Below the pieces are notes generated by a model. That model saw only the letters and a list, made by a program, of their open reading frames with translations. It made no database searches and was not told the DNA's origin. 64,000 nt of DNA from an uncultured Paracoccaceae bacterium. Lineage in GTDB: Bacteria > Pseudomonadota > Alphaproteobacteria > Rhodobacterales > Rhodobacteraceae. Below, one piece after another: positions 26,309 through 34,008 of the stretch. The stretch covers positions 124,001 to 188,000 of the forward strand of contig CANLEQ010000005.1 of assembly GCA_947489705.1 (NCBI GenBank), read 5' to 3'. A program made the position numbers and the translations under genes. The first letter of the stretch is position 1. Each line of letters starts with the position of its first letter.

Positions 26309-27478
26309 TCAGATGACCATGACGTCGAGCGGCGGAAAACCGTTGAAGCCGACGCTGGCATAGCTCGAAGTGTAGGCGCCGCAATTGCGGATCACGACAC
26401 GGTCGCCGGCGCGCAGCGACAGCGGGAGCGATACGGGCCGCTTCTCGTAAAGGACGTCGACCGAATCGCACGATGGCCCGGCCAGGATGCAGGGGCCGGA
26501 TTCTTCGCCGTCGAGCGCGGTCTCGAACTGATAGCGAATCGCCTCGCCCTCCGTCTCAGCAAGACCGGAGAACCGGCCGACATCGAGATAGACCCAGCGA
26601 TGCAGGTCGTCCTCGCTCTTGCGGCTGACGAGCAGGATCTCCGACGCGATCGCGCCGGCATCCGCCACCATGCCGCGACCGGGCTCGGCCATCACGTCGA
26701 CGCCACCGAACCGGGCGCGTACCTCGGCCATGACGTCGCGCGCATAGGTCTCGAGCGGGTCGACATGCTCACCGTGAAAGGCGGGGAAACCGCCGCCGAT
26801 ATTGATGAGGTCGAGACCGTGACCGGCCGCACGCGCCTCGTCCCAGACCCGCGCCACTTGATCGAGCGTATGGGTCCACATCGCGGCATGACGGGTCTGC
26901 GAGCCGACATGGAACGACAGGCCGCGGGCATCGAGACCCAGATCGCGCGCCAGCGACAGAAGCGCCTGAACGCGGGACGCCGCACAGCCGAACTTGCGCG
27001 TGAGCGGCCAGTCGGCACCGCTCGGCTCGACGATGACGCGCAGATAGACGGAGGCGCCTGGTGCGTTCTCGGCGATCTTCTCGAGCTCCGCTTCGGCATC
27101 CGCGGCGAAGAGCGTGATCCCGGCGCGGTACGCGAACGCAATGTCGGTCGCCCGTTTGATCGTGTTTCCGAAACTCACATGCTCGGGCCGCGCGCCCATC
27201 GAGAGGCACAGCTCGATCTCGCCGCGCGAGGCGGCATCGAACCGGCAACCGATCGACGCGAGACGCTCGATCACCTGGGGGGTGGGGTTGGCCTTGACGG
27301 CATAGTGAATCGCCGCATCCCCCAATCCACGCTCGAGCGCGCGGAAATTGTCCTCGACGAGGTCGAGATCCATGACCAGCGTGGGCCGGTCGAAGGTTGC
27401 GGACGCAATTGCCGCGTCGAGTTTCAGGGTGCGGGATTCGGAACCGCGCGGCGCGCGATCTGAGGCAAAGGCGGTCAT
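26309..27478 (-). CDS. Type III PLP ornithine/lysine decarboxylase
   Basis: 389 aa from ATG 27478, preceded by GGAGAT. It is a fold III (alanine-racemase-like) decarboxylase that makes putrescine from ornithine or cadaverine from lysine. The PLP lysine is in HYAVKANP (about residue 62), the phosphate site includes NIGGGFPAFHG and AEPGRGMVADAG, and the substrate site GPSCDSVDVLYE carries the Cys and Asp of eukaryotic-type ODCs. Its length matches short ODCs and excludes arginine decarboxylase. It lies near speD and speE, consistent with putrescine supply. A possible short leader ORF precedes it. Confidence 0.92.
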   Translation of the reverse strand: MTAFASDRAPRGSESRTLKLDAAIASATFDRPTLVMDLDLVEDNFRALERGLGDAAIHYAVKANPTPQVIERLASIGCRFDAASRGEIELCLSMGARPEHVSFGNTIKRATDIAFAYRAGITLFAADAEAELEKIAENAPGASVYLRVIVEPSGADWPLTRKFGCAASRVQALLSLARDLGLDARGLSFHVGSQTRHAAMWTHTLDQVARVWDEARAAGHGLDLINIGGGFPAFHGEHVDPLETYARDVMAEVRARFGGVDVMAEPGRGMVADAGAIASEILLVSRKSEDDLHRWVYLDVGRFSGLAETEGEAIRYQFETALDGEESGPCILAGPSCDSVDVLYEKRPVSLPLSLRAGDRVVIRNCGAYTSSYASVGFNGFPPLDVMVI

Positions 27479-27536
27479 GGGATCATCTCCAGTGGACCCG
27501 AGGGACGCAAATCCCCCGAAAGTGACAACGGAGACG

Positions 27537-27599
27537 TTACCGTCGCTGCTTGAGGGTTTCCCCCAACAGAGGCGCGTGCGTTGGCGTCTTGGCGCGCAT
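27537..27599 (-). CDS. Possible 20-codon leader peptide upstream of the decarboxylase
   Basis: ATG 27599 to TAA 27537 would encode MRAKTPTHAPLLGETLKQRR, ending in two arginine codons (CGA, CGG) just before the stop. It sits 58 bp upstream of the decarboxylase start. Arginine-containing leader peptides control ODC genes in enterobacteria, and an RNA motif (speF) is known upstream of alphaproteobacterial ODC genes; this could be analogous, but no convincing RBS is seen. Confidence 0.25.
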   Translation of the reverse strand: MRAKTPTHAPLLGETLKQRR

Positions 27600-27687
27600 A
27601 TGGGGCCCAACGTCCATCCAAGCAAGAAGTATTTCGCCCCGCGCTGCAGATTCTTCCAGCATGGTGTCGCAGCCCCCGCGGAAGCGA

Positions 27688-27715
27688 TTGACACCGCCCC
27701 CCATCTCCTTACCTG
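27688..27715 (+). promoter_or_regulatory. Candidate mfd promoter giving a near-leaderless mRNA
   Basis: A perfect -35 TTGACA (27688-27693) is followed after 16 bases by TACCTG (27710-27715), a weak -10. A start site seven bases on falls at about 27722, next to the mfd ATG at 27724. No Shine-Dalgarno sequence precedes that ATG. Confidence 0.35.
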
Positions 27716-27723
27716 ACAGCCTC

Positions 27724-30700
27724 ATGTCAGAGCGGAATTTCATCACCATGGGCGGCGCGCCGGAAGGTTTCGACGCGCGGCTCGTCCTGTCGGAACTGGC
27801 CAAGTCGGATGGCGCGTTGATCCATGTCGCGCGCGACGACAAGCGGTTGGCGGCGATGCAGCTGGCGCTCGCCTTCTACGATCCCGGGCTGCCGGTCTTC
27901 ACCTTCCCCGCCTGGGATTGCCTTCCATACGACAGGGTTTCGCCCAACGCCGACATCTCGGCCCAGAGAATGGCCACGCTCGCGGCACTCGTCCACGGGA
28001 TGCCGAAGCGGTTCGTGCTGCTGACGACCGTCAACGCGGCGACGCAGCGGATCCCGGCGCGCGAGGTCCTCGAGGACGCGGCCTTCGTGGCCGAGGTCGG
28101 CAAGCGGGTGGACGAGGCGGCGCTTCGCGATTTCTTCGTGCGGATGGGCTTCACCCAGTCGCCGACCGTGCTCGAACCGGGCGATTACGCGATCAGGGGC
28201 GGCATCATCGACGTCTGGCCGCCGGGCGACGGCGGTCCGGTGCGGATGGATTTCTTCGGCGACACGCTCGACGGGGCGCGGCGGTTCGATCCCGGCTCCC
28301 AGCGCACGACCGAAAAGCTCGATCTGGTCGAGCTCGCTCCGGTGAGCGAGGTCATCCTCGACGAGGCGGCGATCACTCGGTTCCGCCAGGCCTATCGCAT
28401 CGAGTTCGGCGCCGCGGGAACCGACGATCCGCTCTACGAGGCGGTGAGCGCGGGAAAGAAGCACGCCGGGATCGAGCACTGGCTGGGTTTCTTCCATGAA
28501 CGGCTCGAGACGATCTTCGACTACATGCCCAAGGCGACGATCTGCCTCGACGATCAGGTAACGCCCGCGCGTCTTGCGCGCTGGGAAGGGGTGAGCGACC
28601 AGTACGACAACCGCCACGACGCGATGACCAAGAAGGGGCGTGTCGATTCGGTCTACAAGCCCGCACCGCCGGGGCTGCTCTATCTCGACGACGATGCCTG
28701 GGAGGCGGCGACGGGCGGACACCGCATGATCGCCTTTCATCCTCTGGCGCAGGCCACGGGGCCCAAGGTGGTCGACGCGGGCGGGCGGATCGGCCGCAAC
28801 TTCGCGCCCGAGCGGCAGCAGGAATCCGTGAGCCTCTTCGGTGCGCTGGCCGCCCATATCTCGGCCAAGCGGAAGGAGGGCCAGGTGATCGTCGCCTCCT
28901 ATTCCGACGGCGCGCGAGAGCGGCTTTCGGGTCTTCTCGAGGACGAGGACGTCTCGGGCATGACCGAGATCCGTGATTTCCGCGACGTGCCAGACGCGAA
29001 GGGCGGTCTGTTTCTCGCCGTCTGGGGCCTCGACCACGGATTCGAGGGCGTGTCGGACGGCACCCGGATCACGGTCATCTCGGAGCAGGACGTGCTGGGC
29101 GATCGGCTGGTGCGCAAGACGCCCAGGAAGCGCCGCGCCGAGAATTTCCTCAGCGAAGCGCAATCGCTGACACCGGGCGACCTCATCGTGCACGTGGATC
29201 ACGGTGTCGGCCGCTACAAGGACCTCGAAGTGGTCACGGCACTCGGGGCGGCGCATGAATGCATCCTGCTCGAATATGCGGGCGGCGACCGGTTGTATCT
29301 GCCCGTCGAGAACATCGAACTCCTGAGCCGCTATGGCCACGAAGAAGGAATGCTCGACAAGCTCGGCGGCGGTGCCTGGCAGGCCAAGAAGGCCAAGCTC
29401 AAGGAGCGCATCCGCGAGATCGCCGACCGGCTGATCCGCGTGGCCGCCGAACGACTTTTGCGCAAGGCACCGTCCTTCGATCCGCCGGATCACGCCTGGG
29501 AGGATTTTTCGGCCCGCTTCCCCTACGACGAGACCGACGACCAGATGAAGGCCATCGAGGACGTGATGGCCGATCTGTCATCGGGCACGCCGATGGACCG
29601 TCTGATCGTGGGCGATGTCGGCTTCGGCAAGACCGAGGTCGCGATGCGCGCGGCCTTCATCGCCGCCATGTCGGGCGCTCAGGTGGCGGTCATCGCCCCG
29701 ACGACCCTGCTTGCGCGGCAGCATTACAAATCCTTTGCCGAGCGGTTTCGCGGGTTTCCGATCGAGGTGCGGCAATTGTCTCGCTTCGTGTCGAAGAAGG
29801 AGAGCGACCTCGCCCGTGAACGCATGGCGAATGGCGGCTGCGACATCGTGATCGGCACGCATGCGCTTCTGTCGAAAAGCGCGAAGTTCAAGAATCTCGG
29901 CCTTCTCGTGATCGACGAGGAGCAGCATTTCGGTGTCACGCACAAGGAACGGTTGAAGCAGATGCGCACCGACGTGCATGTCCTGACGCTCACCGCGACG
30001 CCGATCCCGCGGACGTTGCAGCTCAGCCTCACAGGTGTGCGCGATCTCAGCATCATCGGCACGCCGCCGGTCGACCGCCTGGCGATCCGCACCTATGTAA
30101 GCGAGTTCGACGCCCTCACGATCCGGGAGGCGCTTCTGCGCGAGCATTATCGCGGCGGACAGAGTTTCATCGTCGTGCCGCGGATCAAGGATCTGCCCGA
30201 GATGGAGGAGTTCCTCAAGAACGAGGTTCCCGAGATCACCTATGTCACGGCCAACGGGCAGATGGCCGCTGGCACGCTCGACGACCGGATGAACGCCTTC
30301 TACGACGGGGCCTACGACGTGCTGCTTGCCACGACGATCGTGGAATCCGGCCTCGACATCCCGACGGCCAACACCATGGTGGTGCACCGCGCCGACATGT
30401 TCGGCCTGTCGCAGCTCTATCAGATCCGCGGTCGGGTCGGGCGCGCCAAGACACGCGCCTATGCCTATCTCACCACCAAGCCACGCGCCAAGCTGACCGA
30501 CACGGCGCAGAAGCGTCTGCGCGTCCTCGGATCGCTCGACAGCCTCGGGGCCGGCTTCGCGCTCGCCTCGCAGGATCTCGACATCCGCGGGGCCGGCAAT
30601 CTGGTCGGCGAGGAACAGTCGGGCCAGATCCGCGAAGTCGGTTACGAACTTTACCAGTCGATGCTGGAAGAGACGATCGCCAAGCTCAAATCGGGCGAGC

Positions 30701-31194
30701 TCGAAGGTGTCGACGGCTTGGGCGACATGGGAGAATGGAGCCCGCAGATCAATCTCGGCGTGGCCGTCCTGATCCCCGAAGACTACGTCCCCGATCTCGA
30801 CGTCCGGCTTGGCCTCTATCGTCGTTTGTCGGAACTGACCTCGAAGGTCGAACTCGAAGGGTTCGCGGCCGAGCTCATAGACCGGTTCGGCAAGTTGCCC
30901 AAGGAGGTCAACACGCTCCTTCTGGTCGTGCGCATCAAGGCCGAATGCAAGCGCGCGGGCATCTTCAAGCTCGATGCGGGACCCAAGGGCGCGACGATCC
31001 AGTTCTGGGGCGACAAGTTCGGCAGCCCCGAAGGACTCGTGAAGTTCATCAACGATCAGGACGGGCTGGCCCGCGTCAAGGACAACAAGATCGTCGTGCG
31101 CCGCGACTGGGCCAAGGAATCCGACAAGATCAAGGGCGCCTTCGCAATCGCGCAGGATCTGCGCCGCGCCCTCGACGTCGGCAAGTCGGGCTAG
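27724..31194 (+). CDS. mfd: Transcription-repair coupling factor
   Basis: 1156 aa from ATG 27724; an ATG at 27748 is an alternative. Mfd removes stalled RNA polymerase from DNA lesions and recruits UvrA. Order: N-terminal UvrB-homology modules (PVFTFPAWDCLPYDRVSPN, IRGGIIDVWPPGD), RNA polymerase-interacting domain (GDLIVHVDHGVGRYKDLE near residue 485), RecG-like translocase with Walker A GDVGFGKTEVAMRAA, DEEQHFGV (DExx box) and LTATPIPRTLQLS, SGLDIPTANT and QIRGRVGRAKTRAYAYL, then the C-terminal UvrA-binding domain (RLGLYRRLS). It is divergent from the decarboxylase and convergent with the MFS gene only 10 bp away. Confidence 0.98.
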   Translation: MSERNFITMGGAPEGFDARLVLSELAKSDGALIHVARDDKRLAAMQLALAFYDPGLPVFTFPAWDCLPYDRVSPNADISAQRMATLAALVHGMPKRFVLLTTVNAATQRIPAREVLEDAAFVAEVGKRVDEAALRDFFVRMGFTQSPTVLEPGDYAIRGGIIDVWPPGDGGPVRMDFFGDTLDGARRFDPGSQRTTEKLDLVELAPVSEVILDEAAITRFRQAYRIEFGAAGTDDPLYEAVSAGKKHAGIEHWLGFFHERLETIFDYMPKATICLDDQVTPARLARWEGVSDQYDNRHDAMTKKGRVDSVYKPAPPGLLYLDDDAWEAATGGHRMIAFHPLAQATGPKVVDAGGRIGRNFAPERQQESVSLFGALAAHISAKRKEGQVIVASYSDGARERLSGLLEDEDVSGMTEIRDFRDVPDAKGGLFLAVWGLDHGFEGVSDGTRITVISEQDVLGDRLVRKTPRKRRAENFLSEAQSLTPGDLIVHVDHGVGRYKDLEVVTALGAAHECILLEYAGGDRLYLPVENIELLSRYGHEEGMLDKLGGGAWQAKKAKLKERIREIADRLIRVAAERLLRKAPSFDPPDHAWEDFSARFPYDETDDQMKAIEDVMADLSSGTPMDRLIVGDVGFGKTEVAMRAAFIAAMSGAQVAVIAPTTLLARQHYKSFAERFRGFPIEVRQLSRFVSKKESDLARERMANGGCDIVIGTHALLSKSAKFKNLGLLVIDEEQHFGVTHKERLKQMRTDVHVLTLTATPIPRTLQLSLTGVRDLSIIGTPPVDRLAIRTYVSEFDALTIREALLREHYRGGQSFIVVPRIKDLPEMEEFLKNEVPEITYVTANGQMAAGTLDDRMNAFYDGAYDVLLATTIVESGLDIPTANTMVVHRADMFGLSQLYQIRGRVGRAKTRAYAYLTTKPRAKLTDTAQKRLRVLGSLDSLGAGFALASQDLDIRGAGNLVGEEQSGQIREVGYELYQSMLEETIAKLKSGELEGVDGLGDMGEWSPQINLGVAVLIPEDYVPDLDVRLGLYRRLSELTSKVELEGFAAELIDRFGKLPKEVNTLLLVVRIKAECKRAGIFKLDAGPKGATIQFWGDKFGSPEGLVKFINDQDGLARVKDNKIVVRRDWAKESDKIKGAFAIAQDLRRALDVGKSG

Positions 31195-31204
31195 TCGGTC
31201 CGCG

Positions 31205-32431
31205 TCAGCGGTGGGGCGCGACCTGATCGGCCGGCGCGCCCTCCGCCTCCACAGTGCGGCGCATCAGGGCGAAGGCCAGCGCGGAGCAGACCATCGTGCC
31301 GATATAGAGCGGGACCGGAGTGCCATCGAAGGCGAGCCCGATCGGGACCGCCAGCACCACGCCCAGGATGGTCGAGATCGCCCCGACGACGGAGGCGGCC
31401 ATGCCGGCGATATGCCCGAGCGGCTGGAGCGCCAGCGCGTTGAGGTTGCCGAAGGTCAGACCGACCATGAAGAACACCGAAACCGACCACCCGAAGAACG
31501 TGACCAAAGCCAGGCCCGGCGGGACGAGCCCCGCCAATTCCGTGAGAACCAGAACGCCCGAGATCAGGCACTGCACGCCGTAGGCGCAGATCGCGATGCG
31601 CCGCATCCCCAGCCGCATCACCAGCGCCGCGTTGACGATCGTGCCGGTGCCCGCAAGAAGTGCCGTCGCCATGAACCACCACTGGAACACGTCGCCCTGA
31701 CCGAGATAGACGTCGTAGATCTGCTGCACGGACGAGATCAGCGCGAACATCTGTCCCGTGCCGAGGGTCAGGACGCCGATATAGATGCGCACGTCGGGGC
31801 GCCGCACGACCTCGCTTGCAGCGAGCCGCATGAGGGCCGGGCGCATGCCGTGTCGGCTCTCGGGCGGCAGGGTCTCGGGCTGTCGCATGGCGAGCCAGAG
31901 CCCCCCGCAGAGCGCGAAGACGATGAACGCCGCAAAGATCGAGCGCCATCCGAACGCGCCGATGATCAGGCTGCCAAAGGCGGGTGCCATCGCCGGTACC
32001 AGGAGAAACACCATCATCACGAAGGACATGATCTGCGCCATGTGACGCCCTTCGAAGCGGTCGCGGATCATCGCGTTGGTCACGATCCGCGGGCCCGCGG
32101 CTCCGAGGCCCTGGACCATGCGCGCGACCAGCAGCGTCTCGAGGCTTTGGGCCTGGCTCGCCAGTGCCGCGCCGGCGATATAGAGGGCGAGGCCGCCGAG
32201 GATCGCGGGCTTGCGTCCCGTCGCATCCGAGATCGGACCCGCGAGGAAGGTTCCAAGGCCCATGCCGAAGACGAAGGAGGTCACGACGAGTTGCGCGTTG
32301 TTGGGCGCCTCGGGGACCAGCGTTCGCGCGATCTCGGGCAGGGCGGGCAACATGGCGTCGATGGAAAAGGCGATGGTGGCGAGCAGAACCGCCATCATCG
32401 CGACAAATTCGACCCGGCCGGGCTGTTGCAT
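31205..32431 (-). CDS. MFS drug/metabolite exporter (Bcr/CflA type)
   Basis: 408 aa from ATG 32431, which shares a base with the TGA of the upstream methyltransferase-like remnant. Twelve hydrophobic segments are visible. It begins with AFSIDAMLPALPEIARTLVP and has FVFGMGLGTFLAGPISDATGRKP (motif A, loop 2-3) and VARMVQGLGAAGPRIVTNAMIRD, hallmarks of the Bcr/CflA drug-H+ antiporter branch. The substrate is unknown. It is convergent with mfd, with no terminator between them. Confidence 0.88.
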   Translation of the reverse strand: MQQPGRVEFVAMMAVLLATIAFSIDAMLPALPEIARTLVPEAPNNAQLVVTSFVFGMGLGTFLAGPISDATGRKPAILGGLALYIAGAALASQAQSLETLLVARMVQGLGAAGPRIVTNAMIRDRFEGRHMAQIMSFVMMVFLLVPAMAPAFGSLIIGAFGWRSIFAAFIVFALCGGLWLAMRQPETLPPESRHGMRPALMRLAASEVVRRPDVRIYIGVLTLGTGQMFALISSVQQIYDVYLGQGDVFQWWFMATALLAGTGTIVNAALVMRLGMRRIAICAYGVQCLISGVLVLTELAGLVPPGLALVTFFGWSVSVFFMVGLTFGNLNALALQPLGHIAGMAASVVGAISTILGVVLAVPIGLAFDGTPVPLYIGTMVCSALAFALMRRTVEAEGAPADQVAPHR

Positions 32432-32712
32432 CAGTAAAATCCCACACGCGCCGCCCAGGCCCGGTGGCCGGGTTGCGAGCGTGCCAAAAACCTGTCCTCC
32501 ACCCGGCTCGCATAGACCAGCGCCGCGGAACCCACAACCGCCGCAGGCCCGGCACGGGCAGATCCACCCAGTCGTGCGAGCCACAGCGGCGAGAGGATCT
32601 GCTTGGCATAATGCGGGTGCCGAGGGCGCTCATAGGCGCCGCTTGTGACAAGTCCGATGTTCCTGCCGCTGGTGCCTCCACGGCGCCGATCCAGCACGCC
32701 CTGGCCTTGCAC
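32431..32712 (-). pseudogene. C-terminal remnant of an ICMT/PEMT-like membrane methyltransferase
   Basis: A 93-codon frame whose last about 75 residues look like the C-terminal half of isoprenylcysteine carboxyl methyltransferase-type proteins: LVTSGAYERPRHPHYAKQIL, a hydrophobic stretch with GPAAVVGSAALVYASRVEDRFL, and GHRAWAARVGF at the end. In intact members the first feature is G-x-Y-x-x-x-R-H-P-x-Y and N-terminal helices precede it; none are present here, and the 120 bp before it hold no in-frame continuation. The start is therefore arbitrary. Its stop is fused to the MFS start by TGATG, so it may still be translated. Confidence 0.5.
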
Positions 32713-32832
32713 TTAGGCGGCCGCCGCGCTCTACCCGACGCCGCCGCTCCTCTAGTGCATCCATGCGGGCAGATGCGGCGGGGTCCAGTGGCCGCGGCCG
32801 TTTGTCCGGCCCGCGAGGCCCGAATGCGACGA

Positions 32833-33480
32833 TTACGCGCTGCCGACGCCGGCCTGACGCTCAAGATCGTCGAGCACGTCGTGCCAGAGCTGCGGCGGCT
32901 GCGCGCCTGGAACCGCATGCCGGTTCGCCACGATGAAGGTCGGAACCCCGGTGATCCCGCGCTCGCGCGCATGAACGTCACGGGCGACGATATCCTCGCG
33001 GTCCGCGTCACTTGCGAGCAGTCTCGCACAAATATCGCGGTCCATCCCCACATCGGTGCCAAGATCGACGAGGACCTGCGCATCGCCTATGTCGCGCCCC
33101 TCGCGGAAATACCCGTGAAAGAGCACGGCGACCATCGCGGCCTGCCGCCCTTCCAGGCCCGCCCAATGGATCATCCGGTGGGCATCGAGCGTGTTGGGCG
33201 TCCGCGTGATCCGCTCGAACGCGATCTTGAGCCCCGCCGCGTCCGCCGCCTCGACGATCGGTGCATAGGCGGATGCCGCAGCGTCGCGGCCTCCGAACTT
33301 TCGCTCCAGATAGGTCTGCCGGTCCATCCCGCTTTCGGGCATTTCGGGGTTGAGCTGGAACGGATGCCACTCAATGCGGAACGGGTGATCCGGACGCGCC
33401 TGCAGGGCAGCGTCGAGATTGGCCTTGCCGATGAAGCACCAGGGGCAGATCGGATCAGACAGGATATCGAGCTTGATCAC
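32833..33480 (-). CDS. DsbA-family (FrnE-like) oxidoreductase
   Basis: 215 aa. It has no signal peptide, so is probably cytosolic. The active site is DPICPWCFIGKANLDAA at about residues 9-25 (CPWC), followed by a helical insertion and GITGVPTFIVANRHAVPGAQPP, containing the cis-Pro of thioredoxin folds. FrnE relatives act as disulfide isomerases or in polyketide synthesis, and some are stress-linked. The gene ends within about 120 bp of the methyltransferase remnant and starts close to the CsbD-like gene (31 bp). Confidence 0.93.
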   Translation of the reverse strand: MIKLDILSDPICPWCFIGKANLDAALQARPDHPFRIEWHPFQLNPEMPESGMDRQTYLERKFGGRDAAASAYAPIVEAADAAGLKIAFERITRTPNTLDAHRMIHWAGLEGRQAAMVAVLFHGYFREGRDIGDAQVLVDLGTDVGMDRDICARLLASDADREDIVARDVHARERGITGVPTFIVANRHAVPGAQPPQLWHDVLDDLERQAGVGSA

Positions 33481-33511
33481 GCGGCCTCCATGCGCTGCAC
33501 GGCGCAGCGCT

Positions 33512-33859
33512 TCACGTGTCGCGCCCGATCGGACGGTCCACCTTGTCGTCGTCGCCGAAATCGCGATCCTCGGAATAGACGTCTTCGCCCGGCGGAATAT
33601 GCGCCGCTGAAGCGCGGATGTTCACACTGTCGCGCGTCTCGTCCATCACGACATCGGCGGGTGCGGCACCTTCAAGCCATTCATTGACCTGATCCCGCGT
33701 CTCGGGTGCTGCAAGCCCCTCGCGTTCGGCCAGGTAGGCCTCGAACCGCTCGCGGTCCCCGTCGAGCGTCAGAAGGTCGTTCTCGTCGGTATTTTCCCAG
33801 CGCTGCATGATAGGCGCCACGAAAGCGGGCCAGTTCTGTCTCACGGCATCCCATTGCAT
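33512..33859 (-). CDS. CsbD-like stress protein with acidic C-terminal extension
   Basis: 115 aa from ATG 33859, with AAGAGGA upstream. The first about 63 residues (MQWDAVRQNWPAFVAPIMQRW, EAYLAEREGLAAPETRDQVNEWL) follow the CsbD pattern of an N-terminal WD..NW segment and a C-terminal EAE..V..W helix. The remaining about 50 residues are polar and acidic, and are not part of CsbD. CsbD proteins accumulate under general stress with unknown mechanism. Family assignment is by pattern and not certain. Confidence 0.6.
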   Translation of the reverse strand: MQWDAVRQNWPAFVAPIMQRWENTDENDLLTLDGDRERFEAYLAEREGLAAPETRDQVNEWLEGAAPADVVMDETRDSVNIRASAAHIPPGEDVYSEDRDFGDDDKVDRPIGRDT

Positions 33860-34008
33860 CGGCGTTGTCCTCTTGCCTCGTCATTTCGCGGGGCCAATGC
33901 CCGCGGCGTCGGGTTGTTCCGGACCGAATGGCAGCTTTGCCGATCCTCTCGCACCCGCCATGCCGGAGCGGTTGCTCGAAAGGCCCGCGGCAAGCCGCCG
34001 CTCGAATG

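Noticed and set aside
31191-33083. 630-codon minus frame through the MFS gene and FrnE-like gene
   Set aside because: Out-of-frame shadow; the real proteins are in other frames and complete.
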